From: Eubacterium oxidoreducens
GTDB lineage: Bacteria > Bacillota > Clostridia > Lachnospirales > Lachnospiraceae
NCBI RefSeq assembly: GCF_900104415.1
Contig: NZ_FMXR01000005.1
Coordinates: 234,028 to 298,027 of the forward strand
Length of the DNA: 64,000 nt
Direction: 5' to 3'
Shown: piece after piece, positions 17,845-26,677 of the stretch
How the letters are laid out: every line of letters starts with the position of its first letter
Numbering within the stretch: position 1 is the stretch's first letter
Program-made: the position numbers and the translations under genes
Notes under the pieces: model-generated
Databases searched by the model: none
What the model saw: the letters and a program-made list of their open reading frames with translations, nothing else
Told to the model about the DNA's origin: nothing

Positions 17845-20800
17845 ATGAAAAAACAAAGATTTCGTAAATTATCGATAACAGTGGCAGCAGTTCTTATGGG
17901 AGTGATACTCTTTGGACAGCCTGCAGGCATATATGCGAATTTGATGCCGGGATTTACCGAAACGGTTTATGCCGATGAGGTGGAGGAAGAGACATCATCT
18001 GAAGATTCGGATAAGGATTTGGTTTATGTAAGTGATGTGCGTCTTTTTGATTCCAATGACAGCAAAAAGGCCAAGCAGGCTTGCGAGGACGCCGGATATA
18101 CACTTGTAAATTCTGACCTGAATCAGGGCACAGGAAAGAATGTGGTAGAAGATTGGGTTTCGGATGCCGGAGACGGGGCATATGTATATCTGGGTTATAA
18201 AACCACTAAAAACAGGGATGAAGCGATAACGAGTATGAAGATGGTTGAGATGGATACGGGCTATACTTCATTCGACTATGAGAGCGTAGAGGAGAGTATG
18301 AGTCCGTCCATGGCTTACCTGGCGGAAGATATAGTTTCAGCAGCTTGTGAGGTTATAAAAAACAAAGCACAAGGAGATATTTGTGCTTCAAAGGCTCAAG
18401 AGTATCTGAATCTATACTATATACCATATCTGAGAGATAAGGGACTTGGCGATTTTTTGATTGGAGAAGGTGCAGATGTAAGTGCGGTAACAAAGCTTTT
18501 AAAAAGAAGCAATCCTTCTGTGATAACATCTATTATGTCGGGACTTACTCTTGGCGTATCACAAAGCGATGTGACCGGATATTCCGGAAATCTTGCCAAG
18601 AGGATTGCGGATGCTTCTAGCAATCTTGAGGGATTGAAAAAAAGCGATTATATCACATTGGATTCGTATTATAGTGATGATGTAAGAACATTAAAAGAGC
18701 CGTTGCAATCATTTTCTAATGAATTAGAATCGGCGCTTAAGACCTATTATGATAAGGGAAGCGTATTAGATGAGGATTTTATTAAAGATTATCCATATGA
18801 AGCTCTTTATGTGCAGGCTTATAACAGATTGAACGAATATACGATGGCGGATGAAACAGGCGTGGGAGATTATCTTCTGGCACTTGGTTCCTCTTCGCTT
18901 AGTGCAAAGTCAGATATCAGACAGGGGTATGCGCTCATGATGGCACTTAGTGCGGGGCAACTTCTTATGATGAAATATTCAGGGATTCTTGAGGCTGTTA
19001 ATGATATGGATGCATCATCAGATTCGCTCGGTTATTGTGATGAAAGATTTCGTGCAGCACAAGAAAAAATAAAAGCGGTAGGTCTAGATGCGACGAAAGA
19101 TGGTACGGTGCCGGTTTATGCAGGAGATAATGATACCCTCTATAAATCAGAGGTTGCTATGAGTGATGCGGCAAAAAGAGCGGCCTCTGCAAAAAACGAG
19201 TATTATGCGCTGACGCAGTTTGATAAGGATATGGAGCTTTGGGAAGAAGTATTGAAATGGAGCAGTGCAGTTATAAGTATCTCGATGGGAGCTTATTTTA
19301 TGGGAGCACTAGCGGTCAAAGCAATTGTCTATTTCGTTGGTAAAGAGGTCTTAAAAAGATTTCTGGCGACTTCTGTAGGAATGATATTTAGTGCACTTGG
19401 ATGGACCGTTAAAGCATTGGGATATAATCTTATCACACTGGTAGTTTATGTAGTCGTTATGGTGGTCTGGTATGTTGCGGTGAAGATTAAAGGCTATATA
19501 GATAAATACAATCCGGATATGTCTACGGTGCCACACTTCCTTTATGATGTCGCTACATATAAGGGAGAAGATGGCAAAAAGCAAACAAAATATACCTTAT
19601 ATACGTCAACCTATAATGTGCATGATAGTTACGACTCATCTGAGAATTGGATTGAGTATTATTTGACGGATTCAGCGGATACAATTAAAAAAGCAAAGAA
19701 AGCGAATTCGAAGCTCTACAATGACTTTAATGCAGGGCAGGGCAAGAAGTGGAACGGACTTTATGTCACAAAAGATCCGGATGTTGGAAGCCCGATTTGT
19801 GCGGAGGATGTAGAGGATATCTTTTTAGTAAAGAAAGGGGAATACAAAAGGAAAATCAGTGGTTATGAAGCATTTAGCGAGATTGGAAGCAGCAATCCGG
19901 TAAATCTTAATTCGAACCAGTATCATGATACTGTAAATGGAATATATCTCTATTACAAGACCGAGAAGACGATTGAAGAGCCGGATTGTGCGATGTTTGG
20001 GACAGATGGCAAATACGTATCCGACCTTGTTATCGTATCTGAGAAGAAGGAAAATAAGGCGAAAGCCGAGATTAAGATGAAGCAGGGAGATTACGAGTTT
20101 ATCGACTATAATCTGACACCGGACAATGGCTATTATACTTATCTTGGATATGCGACAACCGATAATGTAGAAGATGCCCTAAGAGATATCAGGGTAGACG
20201 TAACACAGGTAGCAAATGCAGCATCGGGAGGATATACGAGAGGAAATATCAGTTATGGCTATGTGGGCACGACCGGTACAGGCATATCCTTGTATCAAAG
20301 TGCGGTAGCATCAAATGAAAGTGACTCGGATACCTATATATCTGCTCCGGGTGCACCGATACTTGCAGATTTTGTTGTTACAGATGGTCCTTATAAGGCG
20401 CCGGCAGGATATGAGCCGATTATCTTGGGAAGTGGATCTGCACCTTATAATTTTAATACGCAGTTTGACTCAAAAACAGATAAGAATATGCGTTTTGTCT
20501 ATTTCCAGCCGTCCGTGGCATATGTGCCGGAGGGAACTGAGGTGGAAGAAAAAGAAGGCGTAACCTATATTACCTCTGACACGAAGTATCTGGCGGGCGT
20601 CACAACGGTTGTAGGAGGTATGAGCGGAAACGTTGTAAGAGAAAAGGCTAAGAAACTTGGATATGAAGTAGTAAATATCAATGTGCTTCGAAACCATGAT
20701 TATAAGAACTGGCATTCGTTCTATGGATATTTTTGTTATGCTACGACCTACAATCCGTATCGAGCCATAAGCGATATCAGATATTTCAAGGGCTCGGCCT

Positions 20801-22653
20801 ATGCAAATAGTGTTCCATATACAGCAGGATCTGAGGATGGCGCATATCTGGCGTCGGATGTATATATCTTTGAATGCAGTAATTTGATAGACGGATACCA
20901 GGGACTTGCCAAATCAAAGGCTTATAGCGGATTTTCGGAAGAACTTTTAAGACTTTATCCAAATTACGATTATCCTTATGAAATGTCGGAAAATTATGAG
21001 AGCTGGCAAAAGGTGAATCTGGACAGATATTTTGGATTTGCGGCTAGAGGATTGTATACGCTTGGCGTGGATGAAGACCACCCTGCCATAAAAGCATCGG
21101 ACTTTAACATAACCAAGAATACCACTGCTCCTTCCGGTATGCTTCCAATTGCTTATATGACAGATAAGTATTCCACATACAATTACGATCTGGCAGTGGC
21201 AGATTATGAAATTCATTTCTATTTGAAAAGGCAGGCAGTAACGAAGGGCAAATATATAAGCAAAATTAACGTTTCAAGTTTTTCTATGCCAAGTGGAGCT
21301 ACGGGTGTTGCGAAAATACTTGCATACAAAGGCGCGGATGATTCTACGATGCTTCGGGCTGCGGCATATGGAGGAGAAGTGCTTTCGACAAATATTGCGG
21401 TTACGCCTAAGTATGCCTGGTACAATTATCTAAAACACAACAATAAGGTTTTGAAAAAAGGAACCGGCATTGTGGCAAAATACGATGAACTAAGGGAAAG
21501 ATATCTATATTCATTTAGTTATTCTGCTATGAAAGATTCTTTGCCTGATATAGCATGCAAATTCTCTTATGTCGGGGTATCAAGAACAGATGATGCGAGT
21601 GAGGCGATAACGGGAATTATCAGATACTATGTAGCAGGGAAAGAGGCACCAAATAAGATAAGTGTCGGAGGCGTGAAGTACACAAAGGCAGGAGATAAGG
21701 TTGGAGATTACTGCTATTATTATACGAAATCTGCAAACGCCACACCGGGAGTTCCGATTACGAATCTTGAATTTACCGAAAAATCAGTAGTTGGCGACAG
21801 CAGTGCAGTTTTGACGGCAGAAAAGGCAGATCCAAGTGACCTGCAAGAACGCCTTGCAGCAGTGGATGATGATGATGACCTTGAGCCGTATGAGAAGATT
21901 TTGAAAAAGGCTGAGATAAAACAGGATGCAGCCAGTCTTGAAGTGAAGCCGCAAAACAACCTGTATGGCAAGCTGTCCATCGATTTGGAGGATTCATTTA
22001 TAACGGATTTCTATGTAGGAACAGGTTCAAGCTATAATGCCGCGGCATCGGATGCATTTCGCCAGGGAGCCTCTTTTGTATACAGTTACAACACTAATAT
22101 GGAGCTGATAGGACATAAATGTGCCAATCGGTCAAAGACTACAAAAACATATGTATGCATCGGCTATGATTTGGTGAGCGAAAAAACGTGTGACGAAGAA
22201 GAACTAGAAGAGAACCTTATGCTCGCAACAAAAGATATTTTGTTAACGGTAGGTAAGCCGTATGATGAGGATGGATTTGTTAAGAACGGCTGTGAATACT
22301 ATCCGGTATCTGAGATATCATTAAATGAAGGAACGGATGGTAAGGAAATCTATATGTATACGACGATAGATGAGACTTCACAAACGAGCTCGCCGCTTTG
22401 TGCTTTGGCGTTATCGAAGGCCGATTCGATCCCTTCAAAGGCGGGAAAGGTGCGATATGAGTACATTCTTACGGATGAGGGAGCGAGAGCGAATCTTAAT
22501 GACTCAGCTACGGCATTGGACGGCAAAAAACTTATAGATACGCGTCTTTGGCTCTTTGCCGCAAGATATGATAACACGGTAAAGTCTGCTGCAAGGTATG
22601 ACATAACAGACTATGGAAGAAATACGTTAAGGTACGATGTTAAAGTAAGATAA
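17845..22653 (+). CDS. Giant surface protein with five MABP-like modules
   Basis: A 1602-residue protein. A signal peptide (1 to about 43, ending VYADE) precedes module 1 (about 58-140; LVNSDLNQGTGKN and AYVYLGYKTTKNRDEAI). A helical region (about 145-470) parallels the preceding gene. A hydrophobic cluster of two to three helices (about 475-552) follows. Module 2 (about 575-710) matches the last module of the preceding protein. Three further long modules lie at about 722-898, 913-1130 and 1134-1310, and a last one at about 1373-1600, each opening with KY-[VLI]-[SA] or a similar strand and containing a GY..TT....AI..I signature. Unlike its neighbours it has no C-terminal helix. Start at 17845 behind AAGGTG. 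Confidence 0.78.
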   Translation: MKKQRFRKLSITVAAVLMGVILFGQPAGIYANLMPGFTETVYADEVEEETSSEDSDKDLVYVSDVRLFDSNDSKKAKQACEDAGYTLVNSDLNQGTGKNVVEDWVSDAGDGAYVYLGYKTTKNRDEAITSMKMVEMDTGYTSFDYESVEESMSPSMAYLAEDIVSAACEVIKNKAQGDICASKAQEYLNLYYIPYLRDKGLGDFLIGEGADVSAVTKLLKRSNPSVITSIMSGLTLGVSQSDVTGYSGNLAKRIADASSNLEGLKKSDYITLDSYYSDDVRTLKEPLQSFSNELESALKTYYDKGSVLDEDFIKDYPYEALYVQAYNRLNEYTMADETGVGDYLLALGSSSLSAKSDIRQGYALMMALSAGQLLMMKYSGILEAVNDMDASSDSLGYCDERFRAAQEKIKAVGLDATKDGTVPVYAGDNDTLYKSEVAMSDAAKRAASAKNEYYALTQFDKDMELWEEVLKWSSAVISISMGAYFMGALAVKAIVYFVGKEVLKRFLATSVGMIFSALGWTVKALGYNLITLVVYVVVMVVWYVAVKIKGYIDKYNPDMSTVPHFLYDVATYKGEDGKKQTKYTLYTSTYNVHDSYDSSENWIEYYLTDSADTIKKAKKANSKLYNDFNAGQGKKWNGLYVTKDPDVGSPICAEDVEDIFLVKKGEYKRKISGYEAFSEIGSSNPVNLNSNQYHDTVNGIYLYYKTEKTIEEPDCAMFGTDGKYVSDLVIVSEKKENKAKAEIKMKQGDYEFIDYNLTPDNGYYTYLGYATTDNVEDALRDIRVDVTQVANAASGGYTRGNISYGYVGTTGTGISLYQSAVASNESDSDTYISAPGAPILADFVVTDGPYKAPAGYEPIILGSGSAPYNFNTQFDSKTDKNMRFVYFQPSVAYVPEGTEVEEKEGVTYITSDTKYLAGVTTVVGGMSGNVVREKAKKLGYEVVNINVLRNHDYKNWHSFYGYFCYATTYNPYRAISDIRYFKGSAYANSVPYTAGSEDGAYLASDVYIFECSNLIDGYQGLAKSKAYSGFSEELLRLYPNYDYPYEMSENYESWQKVNLDRYFGFAARGLYTLGVDEDHPAIKASDFNITKNTTAPSGMLPIAYMTDKYSTYNYDLAVADYEIHFYLKRQAVTKGKYISKINVSSFSMPSGATGVAKILAYKGADDSTMLRAAAYGGEVLSTNIAVTPKYAWYNYLKHNNKVLKKGTGIVAKYDELRERYLYSFSYSAMKDSLPDIACKFSYVGVSRTDDASEAITGIIRYYVAGKEAPNKISVGGVKYTKAGDKVGDYCYYYTKSANATPGVPITNLEFTEKSVVGDSSAVLTAEKADPSDLQERLAAVDDDDDLEPYEKILKKAEIKQDAASLEVKPQNNLYGKLSIDLEDSFITDFYVGTGSSYNAAASDAFRQGASFVYSYNTNMELIGHKCANRSKTTKTYVCIGYDLVSEKTCDEEELEENLMLATKDILLTVGKPYDEDGFVKNGCEYYPVSEISLNEGTDGKEIYMYTTIDETSQTSSPLCALALSKADSIPSKAGKVRYEYILTDEGARANLNDSATALDGKKLIDTRLWLFAARYDNTVKSAARYDITDYGRNTLRYDVKVR

Positions 22654-22676
22654 GAATCGGAGGGAGAGCATAAGAT

Positions 22677-24254
22677 ATGGGAAAGACATTAAATAAAATA
22701 ATCTTTATCATAGGCTTTATATTTGGCATAGGCTGTGCTTTTTCATTTGCAGCTCCCGCCTGCGCTTTTGCAGCTGTGTGCGAGGTGACGACATCCGATG
22801 GACAGACGGTAGGATTTGATACATTTAATCAGGGATGGGCCTATACCTGCTATAAGTCATCAAGCAATAAAAACACTACTACGGTATTTAAGCTGCTGTC
22901 TGATTGGGAATCATGGACATCAAAGGGAAAGCATTCGATGAATGGCAGTAATTATAGCCACTCCAAGTATGATCTTGGTGTCGATGTTAAGAGAAAAGAT
23001 GTACCGGGTCTTGATGACTCCAAAAGTAAAGTGGATTGCTTTGACGATGGATTCATTTGGGTTCCGCATGACAAGAGTATTACAATAGACTTAAATGGTC
23101 ATAATATAAACCGGCAAAGAGGCAATGACCAGACGGATGACGGGGAAGTAATTAACGTGTCATCAGGAGCCGTTCTTACGATAAAAGACTCCAATCCAAA
23201 CAGACAGCAGACGCTTTATGGCTACGATGTGAAAGGCGGCGCGATAATGGGAGGTGCAAGTGAGGACGGTGCAGGTGGTATTCATATTAAGAACAAAGCC
23301 ACTTTGATAGTAGAAGGCTGTAATATCTGTGGGAATCAGACAAATGATCACGGCGGTGCGATAAAGCTGGAGGGTAAAAAGTCTAAGCTTGTCATGAATA
23401 ATTCTACCGTGTTTGCCAATAAGACCAGGGATGCCAAGAGTAATACCAATGGCGGAGCAATCTATTGTGACGGTGGCACGGCAACCATTACAAAAACTAC
23501 TTTTATCGGAAACGAGAGCGAGGATTATGGAGGAGCCATCTTTTCGGATGAAGGTAACGTAAATCTTACGGTTACAAACTGTGTCTTCCAAAACAATTAT
23601 TGTAGGGATTCAGGCGGAGCTATCTATATGGATGCAGGAAAGCTTGAGATGAGCGAATGTGAGTTTTTGGGAAATTCATCGGGCGATGACGGAGGAGGCA
23701 TTTATATTGACGGTGAGGAAGGAACTGTGATACGAAATTGTCAATTTAAGTCCAACTATGCAAAGGATTCAGGTGGAGCAATCTATGTCTACGATGATTA
23801 TGTTTCGTTGCTTGATTGCATTATAAAAAACAATTCCGCTGGAAAGGATGGAGGCGGCATCTATGTAGATGGCAAATATAGAATCTCAATCCAAGGCGTG
23901 ATGGAAGTGTGTGACAATACCGCAAGCCATGGCAGAGCGGATGATTTGTATCTAGAGGATGCCAAAGAGAATGCAACCGTCTATTCCGGAGGTCTTATGG
24001 ATGGATCAAAGGTAGGAATTCGAACCGGAGGTGATGATCCGAAGTTGAAAAATGTAACGAAACAGGAAGTAGAGGAGTATTTCTTTACTAATTCCGGAAG
24101 TTTTTCGTCGACAAAGAACAGTGAGAAGAATGAGTCCTATTATGCTAGTGTTTTTGCAATCGGTAATAGATTTGTGATTGTGCTCGTGACAATTTTGGTA
24201 GCTGCATTTTTGGTTGCAGGTGCTGTTGTTGTAAGGAGAATAAGAAGTAGATAA
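22677..24254 (+). CDS. Membrane-anchored right-handed beta-helix protein
   Basis: A 525-residue protein with a signal peptide (1 to about 32) and a C-terminal transmembrane helix (about 499-518) followed by an Arg-rich tail. Residues about 130-420 contain six or more coils bearing GGAI[YFK] or GGGIY, spaced 25-35 residues apart, with interleaved N-N-x-[ST] and C-x-[FI] strands. This is the pattern of right-handed parallel beta-helices such as Pmp-type adhesins and pectate-lyase-like proteins. No catalytic triad of a polysaccharide lyase was recognised. Preceded by GGAGGGAG and only 23 nt after the giant protein, it is the last gene of the surface operon, ahead of a terminator. Confidence 0.85.
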   Translation: MGKTLNKIIFIIGFIFGIGCAFSFAAPACAFAAVCEVTTSDGQTVGFDTFNQGWAYTCYKSSSNKNTTTVFKLLSDWESWTSKGKHSMNGSNYSHSKYDLGVDVKRKDVPGLDDSKSKVDCFDDGFIWVPHDKSITIDLNGHNINRQRGNDQTDDGEVINVSSGAVLTIKDSNPNRQQTLYGYDVKGGAIMGGASEDGAGGIHIKNKATLIVEGCNICGNQTNDHGGAIKLEGKKSKLVMNNSTVFANKTRDAKSNTNGGAIYCDGGTATITKTTFIGNESEDYGGAIFSDEGNVNLTVTNCVFQNNYCRDSGGAIYMDAGKLEMSECEFLGNSSGDDGGGIYIDGEEGTVIRNCQFKSNYAKDSGGAIYVYDDYVSLLDCIIKNNSAGKDGGGIYVDGKYRISIQGVMEVCDNTASHGRADDLYLEDAKENATVYSGGLMDGSKVGIRTGGDDPKLKNVTKQEVEEYFFTNSGSFSSTKNSEKNESYYASVFAIGNRFVIVLVTILVAAFLVAGAVVVRRIRSR

Positions 24255-24282
24255 AGGTGTAAAGATACAAGAGAAATGAAAA

Positions 24283-24316
24283 AGCCCTGAAAAACAAAAA
24301 GCTGTTTTTCAGGGCT
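24283..24316. terminator. Bidirectional terminator between convergent genes
   Basis: A perfect 13-bp stem (agccctgaaaaac / gtttttcagggct) with an 8-nt loop lies between the beta-helix gene and the minus-strand DUF1015-like gene. The minus strand has the better T tract. Confidence 0.85.
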
Positions 24317-24329
24317 ATCGTTATCAATT

Positions 24330-25139
24330 TTATTTTGTTGGTAATTCAGAATCTTTATAAACGATTACAGTAGAATCCTTTACTCCGTTTGAAGGAGGAA
24401 TCATACCGAATTCTTTTACATTGTCAAGAGTCATCATAGCAACATTTTCTTCTAATTCGCAGTCTACAAAACCATCACGTGATGAGAAACGATCCCACTT
24501 TTTAGCAGCACGTTCATCTGTGAACATACGGAATAAACCATCGAAATAAGGAGGCATATCGCCTTCTTCAATCTGTCCGTAAGGAATCAGCATTGCAAGG
24601 AATTTGTCACATCCTGCTTCAGCTGCAGCAGAAGCAGCCTCTTCGTTTCCAACAATTGTATAATCCGTTGTGCCTGCAAAAGCATCTTCGTAATTAGCAC
24701 GCTGTGCACTGTTATCTACTTCATAAACAGTGTGCTGTACACCATTTACAGTGAAGTCATACAAAGGCTCTTTGTCAAGCTGGTATTTGTTCTCCATTGT
24801 CTTAATATAATCCTGATCTTTGTAAGCGATGATAGCTGGAACAGTCTGAACCTTAGTATCCTTGATTTCAGCTGTAAGCTTAGCGCAAGCAGACTGATCA
24901 GAATCCTGATGTCCTTTGATAACGTGAGAAACATATTCTTTTACATCAGCAGCTGCAATAACAGCAACGTATGTTTTGTATTTTGCAACCATGCGATATA
25001 CATAGTATGCAGGATCATCGACCTGTTTTAATTTGCCTTCTTTTAATTTTACTTCAACTTCTGAAGCACCCCAAGTTGCTGCGATTTCTACATCATCCTT
25101 TGCCGGACGAATTGCAGAAAAAGGTATCATGTTTGCCAT
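24330..25139 (-). CDS. Degenerate DUF1015-like protein
   Basis: A 269-residue cytoplasmic protein beginning MANMIPFSAIRPAKDDVEIAA, which matches the opening of DUF1015 (SbnI-like) proteins. Other echoes are AYYVYRM, a KGHQ-type helix, VPAIIAYKD, and a region reading YTIVGNEEAASAAAEA where the family normally has a conserved GHHRAASA segment. The two histidines and the arginine of that motif are absent. It is also about 140 residues shorter than the usual 410 or so, ending where the C-terminal half should start. It may be a non-catalytic descendant. A GGAGGAAG Shine-Dalgarno fixes the start at 25139. Family assignment is by motif memory only. Confidence 0.6.
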   Translation of the reverse strand: MANMIPFSAIRPAKDDVEIAATWGASEVEVKLKEGKLKQVDDPAYYVYRMVAKYKTYVAVIAAADVKEYVSHVIKGHQDSDQSACAKLTAEIKDTKVQTVPAIIAYKDQDYIKTMENKYQLDKEPLYDFTVNGVQHTVYEVDNSAQRANYEDAFAGTTDYTIVGNEEAASAAAEAGCDKFLAMLIPYGQIEEGDMPPYFDGLFRMFTDERAAKKWDRFSSRDGFVDCELEENVAMMTLDNVKEFGMIPPSNGVKDSTVIVYKDSELPTK

Positions 25140-25280
25140 TTTAAACTTCCTCCATTTATTAAATATATTTATGTTTAAACCCACCTATGGCTATTATACC
25201 CTTTTGCAATTGTATGCAGATATTCGATAATTTTGATTTGTTATGCGGAAATGGAATAATCTACCTAACAGGCAAGAAAA

Positions 25281-25529
25281 TTATTCATTTTCCTTTTTTT
25301 CCTCGAAAGAAGGATCTTCCTCGAAAGAAGAATAATTCTTCTTAAGCAGGCGGGCAATCATGCCCATTGCCCAGATGAGCACCGGGATGATGACGGTTGC
25401 ATAGATAGAAATCTTAAGCATAGCAAAGGAATTAGGAGAATCTATTAGGGCGAAGACCAGTGTGGAAGCATATAGGGCAACCAATAAAATGACACCGATC
25501 AAAGCACAGATCTGCCTTGCTTTTTTCAT
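25281..25529 (-). CDS. Small two-helix membrane protein
   Basis: An 82-residue protein with two transmembrane helices (about residues 6-28 and 38-58) and a charged Glu/Lys-rich C-terminal tail containing the near-repeat SSFEEDPSFEE. No family was recognised. The ATG at 25529 is preceded by AGGTGA at proper spacing. A good promoter lies upstream on the same strand. The next minus-strand gene starts 141 nt downstream, so it could be cotranscribed, though no overlap forces this. Confidence 0.65.
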   Translation of the reverse strand: MKKARQICALIGVILLVALYASTLVFALIDSPNSFAMLKISIYATVIIPVLIWAMGMIARLLKKNYSSFEEDPSFEEKKENE

Positions 25530-25569
25530 ATTTATCACCTCGCGATTTGTTTCATGATAGTTCGGTTAC

Positions 25570-25598
25570 ATAATATATAGAAAGAACGCTTTCGTCAA
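25570..25598 (-). promoter_or_regulatory. Minus-strand sigma-A promoter of the small membrane protein
   Basis: Reading the minus strand, TTGACG (plus coordinates 25593-25598) and TATTAT (25570-25575) are 17 bp apart, about 40 nt before the start codon. Confidence 0.75.
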
Positions 25599-25674
25599 GA
25601 TAGAAAGGTATTCATAAATTGTTTACAGAATTCTAACAAATGAAACATATCACAGTCATAATTCATGCATACAA

Positions 25675-25870
25675 TATAATTGTCCGAAAGATAGTAATTA
25701 AGCTCTACTATTCTCGCGGTTTTTGCTATATAAGCGAGAGCGAAGGGATGATGTTAGGGCTTCGTTACGATACTTTATAAGAATCTGCAAGACTTGCTTT
25801 TTCACACACAAAACTTTTTCATATGAAGGCCGGTGGCATCATAAGCTGCCGGCTTCCTCTTTTTTGTGGA
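25675..25870 (+). ncRNA. Candidate structured small RNA or leader, about 180 nt
   Basis: A perfect TATAAT (25675-25680) is followed by about 180 nt with no convincing protein gene. Two local hairpins (tctcgc / gcgaga around 25714-25739 and cgaag / cttcg around 25741-25765) are present. An imperfect GC-rich stem (gaaggccggtggc with gctgccggcttc, about 25824-25856) runs into a T-rich tract. A separate promoter drives the next gene after this terminator, so the segment looks like an independent transcript. A 10-codon open frame (ATG at about 25750) overlaps it. I could not match it to a known RNA family with confidence. The -35 region is weak. Confidence 0.35.
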
Positions 25871-25881
25871 TTGGAAAATGT

Positions 25882-25910
25882 TTGTTTTTGTTAGTTGAAT
25901 ATGATAAAAT
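25882..25910 (+). promoter_or_regulatory. Probable promoter of the DUF4190 gene
   Basis: TTGTTT at 25882-25887 and TAAAAT at 25905-25910 are 17 bp apart, 28 nt before the start codon. Confidence 0.6.
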
Positions 25911-25938
25911 CAAACAAAAAAATAGGAGGGGCACAGTG

Positions 25939-26613
25939 ATGGATCAAGAACAAAATCATAGCAATGGAACAGGTGAAAACCAGCAGCAACATCCATACGG
26001 GAATCCGACAAATCTTAATGCCACAGTAGATGAGCAAAAGACTTCTACTGATTGGGCACAGGGTTCGGAAGAATATATTAGAAAAGAAGAAACTACACAC
26101 AGTCAAGGATATGATGGAAAAGTATATAACAATCCTAATATCAATAAAGCTTCTACGTTTTCGCAACAGAATGCTCAAAATAACAATTATTCGCAGGATT
26201 ATGAAGAGAATAAAAATGGTAACGGATTTGCAGTAGCATCCTTGGTACTGGGAATCATTTCGCTTGTGATATTCTGTGTGGGATTTAATATCATCCTTGC
26301 AATTTTGGCAATTGTATTTGGTGCAGTCGCACTTCATAAATGCAACAAGAAAGGAATGGCGATTGCTGGTATTGTGACAGGAATTGTTTCGATTGCATTA
26401 TTTTTGGTTGTTTGCCTGGTGATTGGAGCCAGCTTTATGTCAGTTATAAATGAGGGTGGCTTTGAGGATTTTGATGATCTTTATAACTACTATAATAATG
26501 GTGGAAATATCGATGAGATGCCGGGATATGATGATATCGAAGAATATGACGGGAATACCGTTAATTACGAATTTAACAGTAATGGAGAAGCCTATACCGT
26601 TTACTTTGATTAA
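25939..26613 (+). CDS. DUF4190 domain membrane protein
   Basis: A 224-residue protein. The first 90 or so residues are hydrophilic, rich in Asn and Gln and presumably cytoplasmic. Residues about 95-170 form two hydrophobic hairpins with GFAVASLVLGIISLV and GMAIAGIVTGIVSIALFL, the internal repeat of DUF4190. The last 50 residues are acidic and Tyr/Asn/Asp-rich. The start at 25939 fits AGGAGGGG; the much longer upstream extension of the frame runs through the candidate RNA and is rejected. Family function unknown. Confidence 0.82.
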   Translation: MDQEQNHSNGTGENQQQHPYGNPTNLNATVDEQKTSTDWAQGSEEYIRKEETTHSQGYDGKVYNNPNINKASTFSQQNAQNNNYSQDYEENKNGNGFAVASLVLGIISLVIFCVGFNIILAILAIVFGAVALHKCNKKGMAIAGIVTGIVSIALFLVVCLVIGASFMSVINEGGFEDFDDLYNYYNNGGNIDEMPGYDDIEEYDGNTVNYEFNSNGEAYTVYFD

Positions 26614-26642
26614 TTAGGATACGACATGGCAAAAGAAGTATC

Positions 26643-26671
26643 TTGACAAGATTGAGAGCATTTGGTATATT
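26643..26671 (+). promoter_or_regulatory. Promoter of the ileS T-box transcript
   Basis: A perfect -35 TTGACA at 26643-26648 and TATATT at 26666-26671 are 17 bp apart, 7 nt before the T-box leader. Confidence 0.88.
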
Positions 26672-26677
26672 CTTACC

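Noticed and set aside
13032..24254. Interpretation of the surface operon as an S-layer or sortase-dependent cluster
   Set aside because: No SLH domains, LPxTG motifs or sortase genes are present; anchoring is by C-terminal membrane helices.
25675..25870. Assignment of the candidate RNA as 6S RNA
   Set aside because: Size fits, but I could not recognise the long closing stem with central bubble, so the specific name was not used.
25723..25938. N-terminal extension of the DUF4190 protein by 72 residues
   Set aside because: The extension crosses a terminator-like stem and a promoter, and the ATG at 25939 has an ideal AGGAGG site.
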